From NCBI RefSeq assembly GCF_004114915.1, contig NZ_CP022220.1, forward strand, positions 62,001 to 126,000: DNA of 64,000 nucleotides, read 5' to 3'. A program made the position numbers and the translations under genes. Shown here piece by piece: positions 27,816 through 36,840 of this stretch. Origin of the DNA: Bradyrhizobium guangxiense (GTDB lineage: Bacteria > Pseudomonadota > Alphaproteobacteria > Rhizobiales > Xanthobacteraceae). Each line of letters opens with the position of its first letter. The stretch's first letter is position 1. Below the pieces are notes generated by a model, which saw nothing but the letters and a program-made list of their open reading frames with translations, was not told the DNA's origin and ran no database searches.

Positions 27816-28979
27816 ATGGACAGCATCGCCATTATTCAGAGGTTGGTTGCGTTTCCGACCGTCAGCCAGGAATCAAACCTCAATTTGATTGACTTTGTCG
27901 TTCAGCTGCTTCGCGAAAACGGCGTGACCTGCCGTCTTGTCTATTCGCAGGACGGGCGAAAAGCGAGTTTGCTGGCTACGATCGGACCCGATGATCGGCC
28001 AGGCGCAATTCTCTCAGGTCATACGGACGTCGTTACGGCCGATGATCAGAGCTGGACCAAACCGCCATTTAGCGCCACACGACAAGACGGTAAGCTGTAT
28101 GGTCGTGGAACTGCAGACATGAAAGGCTTTGTGGGCTGTGCCATTTCCGCCGCGCTTAAGGCGTCGAAGACACGCTTAAATGCGCCTCTCTACCTGGCAC
28201 TATCATATGATGAAGAGATTGGCTGTGTAGGAGTGCGAGGTCTGCTTGACTCGATGGTGAATGAGCTGCAACGGCAATCTTTCTGTATCGTTGGTGAGCC
28301 AACAAATATGAACGTTGCAATCGGACACAAAGGCAAGGTTGCGGCTCCCGTTACTTGCGTTGGCCGGGAATGCCATTCCGCATTGGCGCCTACCGGGATA
28401 AACGCGATCCATTTGGGTTGCGAATTTGTCGAAGCCATCCGCAGAGAGCAAGCTAAGTTGTGCGACGAGGGCGCGCGGGATGCGAGCTACGAAATTCCGT
28501 ATACAACGCTTCACGTCGGCACGATTAAATCGGGGGGAATGCTCAATATTGTGCCGAGCCGATGCGAGTTAGAGTTCGAGATCAGGAATGTCGCAGCGGA
28601 GATACCTGAGGAGATATTGAGTAGGCTGCGAACTAGAGCGAGTGAAATCGCCAATGGCGCAAGGACCATCGCGTCCGAAGCCGCTATAAATATTGATGTA
28701 GTCAACAGTTATCCCGGGCTCAATATCGCCTGCGACGCCCCGGTCGTCCATCTTGTCAAGTCTCTCACCGGTGACGCCAACGTGGTGAAGGTGCCATTCG
28801 GAACGGAAGCCGGCCTGTTTTTGCAGAGACTGGGGGTTCCAACGATCGTTTGCGGACCGGGGTCGATGCAGCAGGGTCACAAGCCGGATGAGTTTATCGA
28901 AATTGACCAGATTGACCGCTGCGACAAGATGTTAGATAGATTGATTGACCGACTAGCAAGCGGCCATGGCTTCCCCTGA
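27816..28979 (+). CDS. argE: ArgE-like acetylornithine deacetylase (M20 peptidase family)
   Basis: This is a zinc-dependent amidohydrolase releasing an amino acid from an N-acyl or related amide. The 387 residues match ArgE: LSGHTDVV (first metal His, Asp), GRGTADMKGFVGCAISAAL, YDEEIGCVGVRGLL (catalytic and metal Glu), VGEPTNMNVAIGHKGK, RECHSALAPTGINAIHLGCEFV, and VPFGTEAGLFLQRLGVPTIVCGPG near the end. Given the neighbours, it may act on a pathway amide rather than in arginine synthesis. Confidence 0.88.
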   Translation: MDSIAIIQRLVAFPTVSQESNLNLIDFVVQLLRENGVTCRLVYSQDGRKASLLATIGPDDRPGAILSGHTDVVTADDQSWTKPPFSATRQDGKLYGRGTADMKGFVGCAISAALKASKTRLNAPLYLALSYDEEIGCVGVRGLLDSMVNELQRQSFCIVGEPTNMNVAIGHKGKVAAPVTCVGRECHSALAPTGINAIHLGCEFVEAIRREQAKLCDEGARDASYEIPYTTLHVGTIKSGGMLNIVPSRCELEFEIRNVAAEIPEEILSRLRTRASEIANGARTIASEAAINIDVVNSYPGLNIACDAPVVHLVKSLTGDANVVKVPFGTEAGLFLQRLGVPTIVCGPGSMQQGHKPDEFIEIDQIDRCDKMLDRLIDRLASGHGFP

Positions 28980-29340
28980 GCGAGGCGTTGCGGCCCGATG
29001 CGGCAGGAACTCGCGCAACGATGTGACTTGCGCCCAGACATAGAGTGAGCCCGGGAGACCGCGGCGGTGAGATCGCCGAACTACCCCGCTAGACCATCAC
29101 CCACTTGGGTGGCGCGGGAACCGAGCTGCCTGCGGGGTTGGACCAGCCGCTCCCGCCCGGCTGGGGCGAGACATAGGCTTCTTGGCACCACCGACCATCA
29201 AATCAGCACTCGAAGACTGCGAAGCTCGGACTGCTCAAAATCCAGCTCGCGAAGGATTTCAGCCGGCGTCCGCTCGAGGATATCGCCTCGCGAATCGCTG
29301 ACGCCTGACGCGCTCTGCTCTGAACTCGACCGGACGCAAG
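28980..29340. other. Non-coding or decayed stretch
   Basis: No gene recognised. One short frame on the plus strand reads ITHLGGAGTELPAGLDQP and another KLGLLKIQLAKDFSRRPLEDIASRIADA. Both look protein-like but stop soon, so this may be the remains of a gene that cannot be identified. A long frame running through this stretch and beyond on the plus strand is an artefact of GC-rich sequence opposite a decayed minus-strand gene. Confidence 0.4.
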
Positions 29341-29344
29341 ACTG

Positions 29345-30094
29345 CAAGCTCAAGTTCAAAGGCGGGAGAGCTGTTGGCCACCGCCAACGTCGATATGAAT
29401 GCCGATCGCATAAGGGATCTCTCCGCGAACAGGGAGGGTCACGGCCCGGCCGATCTCTTCAGGCCCCAGCGCGCCATTGGAATGCCGCCGGTGGCGATCA
29501 AATCGTCATAACGATCCTTCGCCGCGGCTGTCATCTCGGTGCGAATGATGACGAAGCTGTTCGCCTCACGACTGGCTTCCGAGCCTATCACCATCTACGA
29601 CGTCAGGCCGGGTGTCATTCCAACGCCCGCCTTGCTGATACAACAGTCGGCCCTGTTTTCGCCGATGATCTCTGCATTCGCCGAGCCGATGAAGATCACC
29701 GATCCCGGGCGCCTTTCGACGAGGCCCAGGCACCTCCTCGCAAAACACTGTGTGAGGAAAAAGCCGGCACGAAGGTTGATGTCCAGCGTCCGATCGTAGC
29801 TTTCCGGCTCAAGGTCGAGGATATCCCCGCGCTGCAGTGCTGCAGTGAGCTTACGCTAGCATTGTTGACCAGGCAGGTGGCTCGCCGAGCTCTCCCGCAA
29901 TCCGGGCCAGCAACGCATCGTTTCCCGATCTCGGAAAACATCGTATCTATAATACCGGTCGGGAGCCGGAATTGGCTCCTGCTCCAGATCCTCGGGACTC
30001 ACGTGGGCGACGGTGAAATTGGCCTTACCGAGCGCGTCGGCGATTGCACGACCGATTCCACGCCCTGCGCCCGTAACGACCGCCACGTCCCTCA
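29345..30094 (-). pseudogene. Decayed short-chain dehydrogenase/reductase (FabG-like)
   Basis: Reading the minus strand gives SDR parts in order. These are VAVVTGAGRGIGRAIADALGKANFTVAHVS (cofactor site), an NNA-like region after a frame change, then LEPESYDRTLDINLRAGFFLTQC, RPGSVIFIGSANAEIIGENRADCCISKAGVGM (the Tyr of YxxxK is now Cys), an in-frame stop, then TEMTAAAKDRYDDLIATGGIPMARWG and IPYAIGIHIDVGGGQQL. At least three frameshifts and a stop make it non-functional. It lies 85 bases downstream of the Ldh-type gene, in the same orientation. Confidence 0.8.
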
Positions 30095-30179
30095 TCGGTC
30101 GCGTCCTCCCACCGGCGCCGCCAGCGCACGAGACGGCCACCACAAACCGCACCTCGGAGCTCACCTGCGAACGATTGAA

Positions 30180-31199
30180 CTAAGCTGGAAGTACCGCTCC
30201 GCCTTCTCGACCGAGTTCGGCAAGTTGTTCGAAGAGATTGCGCTCGATCGCGATCCCGACCTGGTCCGCTTGCGCGCGCAGTTCTGCCGCGCGCTCGCCG
30301 GGAATGCGGCCATTTCCTCCGACCGCTGCGAGATAGCGCTGCGTCCAAGCCTGCATGTTCTGATCGAAAGCATCTTTGCCGATGAGCGCCGCCGGATCGA
30401 ACACGAAGCCGAAGGCGCCGACGCCGCCCGGGGCGCCGCCTTCCGACAACAGGGGCCTTGCCCCGGTCAGCACTCCCGCAAGCACTTCCACGATCATCGC
30501 CAGCGCGAGTCCCTTGTGACCGGCGGCCGGTAGGATCGAGCCGGCGAGCGCCGCGGTCGGGTCGGTCGTCGGCCGGCCCTCCGCGTCGATCGCCCAGCCT
30601 TCCGGGATCGGCAGGCCATCGCGTAGGGCGACGTGGATCTTGCCGCGCGCGACATTGCTCATCGCGAAGTCGATCAGCAGCGGTGGTCCGTCCGGCCTCG
30701 GCGCTGCAAATGCAATGGGATTGTTACCGATTGCCGGCCGCGTTGCGCCCCCGGGAGCCATCACCGGCTGGGTCACCTGCGACAGGAAGCCGCCCCTGCC
30801 GCTTTCGGCGACGTCGAGCAGATGCGAGCCGACTGCGCCAAGATGTCCGGCGTTGCGGATCAAAAAGGGGACGAACGGTCGGGTCGGGCCAAGCGCATCC
30901 ATCGCCAGTGCCAACGCCTTGGGGCCAACGATTTGTCCAAGCCCAAGATCGGCGTCGATTACCAACCCCGTGCCATGCCAGCCGCATTTGATATCCGGCC
31001 TCGGGTTCAAGCCGCGGCGCGCGAGCTGGCGCCAATACGAGGGCAGACGCGCGATGCCATGGGTCCGTACGCCCGTGATGTCGGCGAGCAGCAGACGACG
31101 GGCTGCCAGCCTCGCGTCATCTTCGCCGAGTCCGGCCCGCGCGAAGATGGTTGCGACCCACGCTTCGAGCGGCGGCAGCAGCATGTTGATCGTCTCCAT
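30180..31199 (-). CDS. Ldh-family malate/lactate/ureidoglycolate dehydrogenase
   Basis: This is an NAD(P)-dependent 2-hydroxyacid dehydrogenase of the MDH2/AllD/ComC fold. I start at the ATG at 31199, since the longer frame adds an unrelated arginine-rich leader; this gives 339 residues. Family features are DITGVRTHGIARLPSYWRQL, RNAGHLGAVGSHLLDVAE (substrate His), PAIGNNPIAFAAPRPDGPPLLIDFAMSNVARGK, and GHKGLALAMIVEVLAGVLTGA. The stop of the upstream ketopantoate-reductase-like gene is 16 bases before its start. It probably interconverts a keto acid and hydroxy acid of the catabolic route. Confidence 0.88.
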   Translation of the reverse strand: METINMLLPPLEAWVATIFARAGLGEDDARLAARRLLLADITGVRTHGIARLPSYWRQLARRGLNPRPDIKCGWHGTGLVIDADLGLGQIVGPKALALAMDALGPTRPFVPFLIRNAGHLGAVGSHLLDVAESGRGGFLSQVTQPVMAPGGATRPAIGNNPIAFAAPRPDGPPLLIDFAMSNVARGKIHVALRDGLPIPEGWAIDAEGRPTTDPTAALAGSILPAAGHKGLALAMIVEVLAGVLTGARPLLSEGGAPGGVGAFGFVFDPAALIGKDAFDQNMQAWTQRYLAAVGGNGRIPGERAAELRAQADQVGIAIERNLFEQLAELGREGGAVLPA

Positions 31200-31215
31200 C
31201 GCCCGGCTTTCTATC

Positions 31216-32280
31216 TCAAATCTCGAACAGCAGCTCCGGGCGCGGGGTAACCTCGCCGCGTTCGACCTTGCGGACGATATCGACGATCCGCTCATGCGCC
31301 GGCGCTGCGCAGCCGGCCTCCTTCGCCTTGCGGACGATGAAGCCGTTGATCTCACCGATCTCGGTGCGCCGCCCCTTCTGGATATCCTGTGCCATCGAGG
31401 GACGCTGCAAATTGCTGCGCGCCTGCGAACCGGTTCCCTTCTGCATGTGCCGCTCGACCTCGGCCAGCGCCGTGGCGTCGCCTTCGGATGCCGAGCGTAG
31501 CAGGTTCGGCTCGATGCCCGTGATGTGCTCGAGGTCGAGGCCGAGCGACTGGCCGGTCCGGATCGCTTCGCCGCCGAGGCGGATGACGAGGCGGCGGATC
31601 ACGGGATGGGCGTCGCGTTCGTTTCCGCTCATGCCGGTCGCGGCGCTGACGCCGTTGCGCATGCCGTTGACGCAGAGCTTCGACCAGCGCACGCCCCACA
31701 GATTGGTAGTGACGCCAGAGCCGTCGATCGGGGTAAACAGGGCGTGCAGCTCCTTCACGCGCGGCGTCACGCGCCCATGGACCTCACCGACGAGAATCGA
31801 TTTGGTCTCGAAGTCGCGCGGCATGGTGCGACGGACGCAGCCCGGTTCATAGAGATCGACGGCGAAATTATTGCCGACGATGCAGCCGACCGTGCGTCCC
31901 CATCCGACGACGCCGGCGATGATCTCCTCGTTGATCGAATTCTGCGCCGAGACGACGTAGCCCTGCGGCGAGAGATACGGCCTGATGAGGGTCGTGCACC
32001 ATTCGGTATCGTAGGATTTGCTGGAGATGATCGCGATATCGATCGGCCGCTGCCTCGAAAGGCTCTGCACCTCGGTGAGGTGCATCGTCGGGACCGAAAC
32101 GATGCAGGTTTCCTCATCCCTCATGCCGGACAGATGCAGCCCGCGTTGGCGGATCGTCTCGATGTGCTCGGGCCAGGGATCGATCAGCGTGACGTCGTTG
32201 CCGGTGCGCGCCAAATGGCCGCCGAGATAGCTGCCGACAGCGCCGGCGCCGACGATTGCGATACGTTTCTTCATTACCAT
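31216..32280 (-). CDS. Ketopantoate reductase (PanE/ApbA)-family oxidoreductase
   Basis: This is an NADP-binding reductase, 354 residues from the ATG at 32280, preceded on its strand by GAAGGAACA. The N-terminal Rossmann fold reads RIAIVGAGAVGSYLGGHLARTGNDVTLID. The catalytic lysine region is VRWSKLCVNGMRNGVSAATGM. A C-terminal RPSMAQDIQKGRRTEIGEINGFIV matches the family's conserved ending. It need not make pantoate; many PanE homologues in catabolic operons reduce other 2-keto acids. Co-directional with the Ldh-type and flavin-reductase genes. Confidence 0.87.
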   Translation of the reverse strand: MVMKKRIAIVGAGAVGSYLGGHLARTGNDVTLIDPWPEHIETIRQRGLHLSGMRDEETCIVSVPTMHLTEVQSLSRQRPIDIAIISSKSYDTEWCTTLIRPYLSPQGYVVSAQNSINEEIIAGVVGWGRTVGCIVGNNFAVDLYEPGCVRRTMPRDFETKSILVGEVHGRVTPRVKELHALFTPIDGSGVTTNLWGVRWSKLCVNGMRNGVSAATGMSGNERDAHPVIRRLVIRLGGEAIRTGQSLGLDLEHITGIEPNLLRSASEGDATALAEVERHMQKGTGSQARSNLQRPSMAQDIQKGRRTEIGEINGFIVRKAKEAGCAAPAHERIVDIVRKVERGEVTPRPELLFEI

Positions 32281-32309
32281 TGTTCCTTCGTCGTCGGCCT
32301 TGGTTCTTA

Positions 32310-33284
32310 CTATGCCGTCGGTGCGCGGCGAACGAGCTTGTCGAGAACGTGCCGGCAACTCGCGATCTCGCCGGGCGAAATGCCGGACAGTTCCTTTGCC
32401 TCGATTGCGCGGGCGCGCGCGTGTAGTGCGTGGTTGCGGTCGCGTCCCATGGCCGTGAGTGTCAAGCCGCCGCTAGCGTCGGCCTCGACGAGGCCCATGC
32501 GCACTAGCTCGTTCACGGTGCTCTCCGCGGCGTTGAGCCCGAGAAACAATTCAGGCAGCAAGCTCGCGAGCGTGCGTCCCGGCAACGTTTCGATCGCGGC
32601 CATCAACCGGCTCTGCAGGACGCTGAGACCTTCGGCATGGCGACCCTCGTCGAGCGCTGCCGAGAGCACGCCATGGGCACGATACATCAGCGCCGTCATG
32701 AACTCATTCATCGGGCCGCCGGCGTGCGCCTGTCCGGTCGCCTTCGACAGGTCGGTGGGATCGGCGAAGTCGGCGGCCATGCAATAGCGTCCTTGCGCAA
32801 ACAGTAGCGGGCCGCGGTCGTGGCGCACGAAGCGTTCGACTTCACCCAGCATGATCAGATGATCGCCGCCGGGATATTCGGCCGCCTTGCGGCATTCGAA
32901 GCTGCACAGCGTTCCCTCGAGCAGCGGTGCGCCGCCGATGCCGCGCTTCCAGGAGACGCCCCCGAACTTGTCGCCGCCCGAGCGGCCAAAATGATTTGAG
33001 AGAGCGATCTGGTCGCTGGATAGAATGTTTACGGCGAAATGCGTGGCGACCTTGAAGGTCGGGAAGCTCTGGCTCGTTCGCTTGGCCGACCACAGCACGA
33101 GCGGTGGATCGAGCGAGACCGAGGAGAACGAGTTCGCCGTCATTCCGACGAGCTCGTCACCGTGAGCGGCGGTGACGACGGTCACGCCGGTCCCGAATTG
33201 GCCGAGGCAGCGCCGAAACGCGGCCGGATCTGCCTTGGGATCGCCGCTGTCGACGGCCGCGATGGTCGGGGAGAACTGCTGCAT
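32310..33284 (-). CDS. Flavin reductase with C-terminal MarR-like domain (C1-HpaH-like)
   Basis: The 324 residues fall in two parts. Residues about 20-175 are a flavin reductase domain (FGTGVTVVTAAHGDELVGMTANSFSSVSLDPPLVLWSAKRTS, HFAVNILSSDQ, GGDHLIMLGEVERF). Residues about 190-320 are helical, resembling a MarR-type winged helix (LSVLQSRLMAAIETLPGRTLASLLPELFLGLNAAESTVNELVRMGLVEAD). This architecture is known from the C1 reductase of p-hydroxyphenylacetate hydroxylase, where the tail gates reductase activity by substrate. A GTG nine bases upstream is an alternative start. Its partner is probably the monooxygenase at 34462. Confidence 0.85.
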   Translation of the reverse strand: MQQFSPTIAAVDSGDPKADPAAFRRCLGQFGTGVTVVTAAHGDELVGMTANSFSSVSLDPPLVLWSAKRTSQSFPTFKVATHFAVNILSSDQIALSNHFGRSGGDKFGGVSWKRGIGGAPLLEGTLCSFECRKAAEYPGGDHLIMLGEVERFVRHDRGPLLFAQGRYCMAADFADPTDLSKATGQAHAGGPMNEFMTALMYRAHGVLSAALDEGRHAEGLSVLQSRLMAAIETLPGRTLASLLPELFLGLNAAESTVNELVRMGLVEADASGGLTLTAMGRDRNHALHARARAIEAKELSGISPGEIASCRHVLDKLVRRAPTA

Positions 33285-33338
33285 GGCGTGCACTCGGCCT
33301 TCTGGTCAGTCGCTCGGAGGTTGCTGCGAATATCCTGA

Positions 33339-34256
33339 TCACGCAGCGTGGGAGTACATCGGCCGTCCCGCCACCGGCATTTCCGCTGCGAGGATCGTAC
33401 CGCTCTTCGATTCCGTGATGAAGAGTGTCCGCCGATCCGGACCGCCATAGGCGCAATTGGTGGTGAGAAGTCCCTTCGGAGACTTGATGCGCAGCATCGG
33501 TTCTCCGAGCGCGCTGAACAGCCAGGTGGCGCCGAGGCCGACGTGACAGATCGCGATATTGTCGTCCTCGTCGATCGCAAGGCCATCGGGGCCGCCACCT
33601 CCGGAAAGCTGGATGAAGGTGCCAACCTTGCTTGCGGTGCCGTCGCGCATCAGCGGCACCCGCCAGATCGCATTGGCGCGCGTCACCGCCAGAAACAGCA
33701 TCGTCTCGGCCTTGTTGAGCACGAGGCCATTCGGGCTCGGAATCCGGTCGAGCACGCAATCGAGCTGGCCACTGGGTCGCAATCGATAGAGGCGGCCGCT
33801 CGGATCATGCAATCCGGTCTGCCCCTGATCGGTGAAGTACATGTCGCCGTTCGAGGCGAACACGAGATCATTGACGCCCTTGAATCGCTGCAACAGCGAG
33901 CGCTCCAGGAAGGGCTCGACGCGACCCGTGGCCGGGTCGAACACCATGATGCCCTGCTTGTGGTCGGTGATGAAGCCGCGCCCGTCCCTGTGAAACTTCA
34001 GGCCGTTCGGCTCACCGTCGTACTCCGCGCCAACACTGACCTCACCGTTCGGCGTGATGCGCAACAGGCGGCCCCAAGGAATGTCGACGACCCAGAGATC
34101 GTCATTGCGGTCAAAGGATGGGCCTTCGAGAAAGGTCGGCGTCGGTGCGCCGTGAAACTGCACCTCAGCCCATTCCGAGCGCTGGCCGCTCTTGAACAGA
34201 TGCTCGGGGATTGCAGTGAAGACGCGCGCCTCCACGCTTGGCGGTGCTGCATACAT
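33339..34256 (-). CDS. SMP-30/gluconolactonase-like lactonase
   Basis: This is a six-bladed propeller hydrolase that opens lactones with a divalent metal. The 305 residues include FLEGPSFDRNDDLWVVDIPWGRLLRI (metal Glu in LEGP), GEPNGLKFHRDGRGFITDHKQGI, GVNDLVFASNGDMYFTDQG (metal Asn-Asp), and GGPDGLAIDEDDNIAICHVG. GGGAGAA lies before the ATG. It is divergent from the monooxygenase gene at 34462, with about 200 bases between that must hold both promoters. Confidence 0.88.
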   Translation of the reverse strand: MYAAPPSVEARVFTAIPEHLFKSGQRSEWAEVQFHGAPTPTFLEGPSFDRNDDLWVVDIPWGRLLRITPNGEVSVGAEYDGEPNGLKFHRDGRGFITDHKQGIMVFDPATGRVEPFLERSLLQRFKGVNDLVFASNGDMYFTDQGQTGLHDPSGRLYRLRPSGQLDCVLDRIPSPNGLVLNKAETMLFLAVTRANAIWRVPLMRDGTASKVGTFIQLSGGGGPDGLAIDEDDNIAICHVGLGATWLFSALGEPMLRIKSPKGLLTTNCAYGGPDRRTLFITESKSGTILAAEMPVAGRPMYSHAA

Positions 34257-34461
34257 CGTCGAGTTCTCCCGTGCGCGGAGTTAATCCGCGTCTCGTTAAG
34301 CCGCGCATTCCGTGACGACACGTGAGCGCAACCGGCTTGACAGCCGTGGTGATTGGCTATCTATTCTTATATAAGGATAACGTTCCGAAATGAGAACGCA
34401 AGGAAAAACCGGGGCGTCGCGCCAGCGCGATGCGGCTCGGCTTTTCGGAGGGAGCGACTTC

Positions 34462-35760
34462 ATGCGTGGCGGCATGCACTTGATCGGGTTTCTGATCAAC
34501 TCGCCTATCAATCACACGATCCTGAGCTGGTCGGATCCCGCCGATCAGCGTCTCGAGGCGATGGGAAGCCTGAAGCGCTGGCAGAGGCTTGCGCAGACCT
34601 ATGAGCGCGGCCTGTTCGATGGGCTGTTCTTCGCGGATACGCCGGGTGTGTTCGACCGCTACAAGGAGCGTTCCGACGAGGCGGTGCGCTACGGCGTGTG
34701 CTGGCCGCCGCACGATCCGGTCGTTCTGCTGAGTGCACTCGCCGCCGCCACCGATCGGCTCGGCCTTGCGGTGACGCTCTCCATTTCGGCCAATCATCCC
34801 TATCAGGCGGTCCGCTCGCTCTCGACGCTCGACTATATGAGCGGCGGTCGGGTCGGCTGGAACATCGTCACTGGCCATCTGCGCGGCGAGTACCGTGCAC
34901 TCGGTCTCAATCAACTCGATCACGACCAGCGCTACGATCGCGCCGATGAATATATGGAAGTCTGTCGTGCGCTCTGGAGCGGGGTGCGCGAGGGCGCGGT
35001 CCAGGCCGACAGGACGACAGGCGTCTATGCTGATCCGGCCAAGGTGGACATCATCAATCACGAGGGCGAGTATTTCCGCTGCCATACGGTGCCGCCGGCT
35101 TTGCCGTCGCGGCAGGGCCATCCGGTGCTGTTCCAGGCCGGATCCTCCGGCCGCGGCCAGCGCTTCGCGCAGAAGCACGCCGACGTGGTGTTCTCCATTC
35201 AACCGCATCTGGGCGGCATGAAAACCTTCATGCAGGAGCTCGGCGCAGCATCGGGGAGCGCGGCCGCGCCCAAGGTGACGTTCGGCGTGCAGCCGATTCT
35301 CGGAAGCTCCGAGGCGGAGGCGAGGCGCCGGCTCGACGAATTCGCCGCGCGCATTCCGCTTGAGGCCGCGCTGAGCCGCTTGTCCGGTTCGCTCGGGGTG
35401 GATTTCAGCCAAGTCGAGCTCGATCTGCCGCTCGAGGAGCAGAAGACGCAGGCATCGCAGGGTCTGATGAAGGCCATGTCGGCCTCGTTCGAGAATCGCC
35501 GCTTCACGCTGCGCGAGGCGGCGGTACGCTGGGGCCTTGCGGTCGGCATGCCGCAACTGATCGGAACACCGGAGCAGGTTGCCGATCAGCTCGAGACGAT
35601 CTGGCGGGAGACCGGGTGCCACGGTTTCAATATCACGCCGACGACCACGCCCTCCAGCGTCGAGGAATTCGTTGACCAGGTGATCCCAATTCTGCAGAAA
35701 CGAGGTGTGTTCCGCACCGCATATGAGGGCGAGACGTTCCGCGAAAATTTGCTGAACTGA
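34462..35760 (+). CDS. Luciferase-like FMN-dependent monooxygenase (NtaA/DszA family), second copy
   Basis: This belongs to the same enzyme class as the gene at 9612 but is clearly diverged. Start chosen at 34462 because GGAGGGAG lies eight bases upstream and the product then begins MRGGMHLIGFLINSP, as family members do; an ATG at 34390 would add 24 residues. The 432 residues include ERGLFDGLFFADTPGVFD, LDYMSGGRVGWNIVTGHLRGE, HPVLFQAGSSGRGQRFAQKHADVVF, and LIGTPEQVADQLETIW. FMNH2 should come from the reductase at 32310-33284. The TRAP importer downstream suggests a carboxylate substrate. Confidence 0.88.
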   Translation: MRGGMHLIGFLINSPINHTILSWSDPADQRLEAMGSLKRWQRLAQTYERGLFDGLFFADTPGVFDRYKERSDEAVRYGVCWPPHDPVVLLSALAAATDRLGLAVTLSISANHPYQAVRSLSTLDYMSGGRVGWNIVTGHLRGEYRALGLNQLDHDQRYDRADEYMEVCRALWSGVREGAVQADRTTGVYADPAKVDIINHEGEYFRCHTVPPALPSRQGHPVLFQAGSSGRGQRFAQKHADVVFSIQPHLGGMKTFMQELGAASGSAAAPKVTFGVQPILGSSEAEARRRLDEFAARIPLEAALSRLSGSLGVDFSQVELDLPLEEQKTQASQGLMKAMSASFENRRFTLREAAVRWGLAVGMPQLIGTPEQVADQLETIWRETGCHGFNITPTTTPSSVEEFVDQVIPILQKRGVFRTAYEGETFRENLLN

Positions 35761-35823
35761 ACGGCAACGGCCACGCGAGTTGGCCGCGTTCCAACGAGTA
35801 TCGTTACGAGCAGGGAGGAGATC

Positions 35824-36840
35824 GTGACAATGAATCACACTCGGAGAGCGTTCGTGAAGACGACGCTGCTCGCGGGCATCGGCGCGCCGGCCCTTGGTCT
35901 TTTCGCGCCGAACATCGCGCGGGGGCAGGGGGCGGTCACCCTGAAATTCGCTCATCCCGACAGCAACCTCCATCCCAACCACAAGATGGCGGAAGCCTTT
36001 GCGGGCCGGGTAGGCGAACGCACCAATGGCGCTGTCAAGATCGATATCTTCGCCGGCGGACAGCTTGGCTCCAGTGTCAGCATCGCGACCGGCGTTGCGA
36101 CCGGGACGGTCGATCTCGTGTACCACACCGCGGGATTCCTCTCCTCCATCTTCCCAATGATGCAGGTGCTCGATCTGCCGTTCCTGTTCCGCGACGCGCG
36201 CAGCGGCGAAAGGGTGACCGATGGCGAGATCGGCCAGATGATCTTCGCCAGCCTCGCGCCGAAGAATGTCTATGGCCTGGCCTGGAGCACCAATGGCTGG
36301 CGGGTGGTGGAGACCACCAGAAAGGTCGTGCGAGCTCCCGACGACCTTTCCGGGATGAAGTTCAGGATCCAGCAAAGCCCGGTCTTCGTCGCGATGGCCA
36401 AGGCATTCAACGCCCAGCCCGTGTCGCTCGACGTTTCCGAGATGTATCTGGCGCTGACGCAGAACACGATCGACGGCTACGAATTCCCGCTGCTCTCCGT
36501 CGTCGCGACCAAGCTGCACGAGGTGACGAAATTCGTTTCCGAAACCAATCACACCTACAACGCGATGGCGCTGCTCGGCTCGAAGTTCAAGCTCGACAAG
36601 CTCGATCCGACGCACCTGAAGGTCCTGCGTGAGGAAGCGCTGCGGTTCGGCAACGACACCCGCAAGTCGATCGTCGAGGCCTCCGCCGCGGCCAAGAAAA
36701 CCTGCCAAGATGCCGGCATCCAGTTCAACCCCGTCGACTACGCGCCGTTCAGGCAAAAGGTCGAGCCCGTGTTCGCTCAGTTCCGCACGTCGATGGGCGA
36801 GCAGCTCATCGACAAACTGCTGAAAGCCGCCGAGGGATGA
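35824..36840 (+). CDS. TRAP transporter solute-binding protein (DctP family)
   Basis: This is the periplasmic receptor of a TRAP carboxylate importer, 338 residues. The N-terminus carries a twin-arginine-like signal (RRAFVKTTLLAGIGAPALG) with probable cleavage near ARG-QGA. The mature part has the DctP pattern: TLKFAHPDSNLHPNHKMAEAF, VKIDIFAGGQLGSSVSIATGV, and FRIQQSPVFVAMAKAFNAQPV with the substrate arginine. AGGGAGGAGATC precedes a GTG (35824) and an ATG (35830) either of which may start it. The stop overlaps the permease start. Confidence 0.9.
   Translation: MTMNHTRRAFVKTTLLAGIGAPALGLFAPNIARGQGAVTLKFAHPDSNLHPNHKMAEAFAGRVGERTNGAVKIDIFAGGQLGSSVSIATGVATGTVDLVYHTAGFLSSIFPMMQVLDLPFLFRDARSGERVTDGEIGQMIFASLAPKNVYGLAWSTNGWRVVETTRKVVRAPDDLSGMKFRIQQSPVFVAMAKAFNAQPVSLDVSEMYLALTQNTIDGYEFPLLSVVATKLHEVTKFVSETNHTYNAMALLGSKFKLDKLDPTHLKVLREEALRFGNDTRKSIVEASAAAKKTCQDAGIQFNPVDYAPFRQKVEPVFAQFRTSMGEQLIDKLLKAAEG

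Noticed and set aside
29067..30533. Long plus-strand open frame of 488 codons
   Set aside because: It runs opposite a decayed minus-strand SDR and the end of the Ldh-type gene; its product has no recognisable domain and the composition of an antisense GC-rich frame.
34357..36756. Minus-strand open frame of 799 codons
   Set aside because: It lies fully antisense to the monooxygenase and TRAP receptor genes, which have clear families; the product is arginine/histidine-rich without domains.
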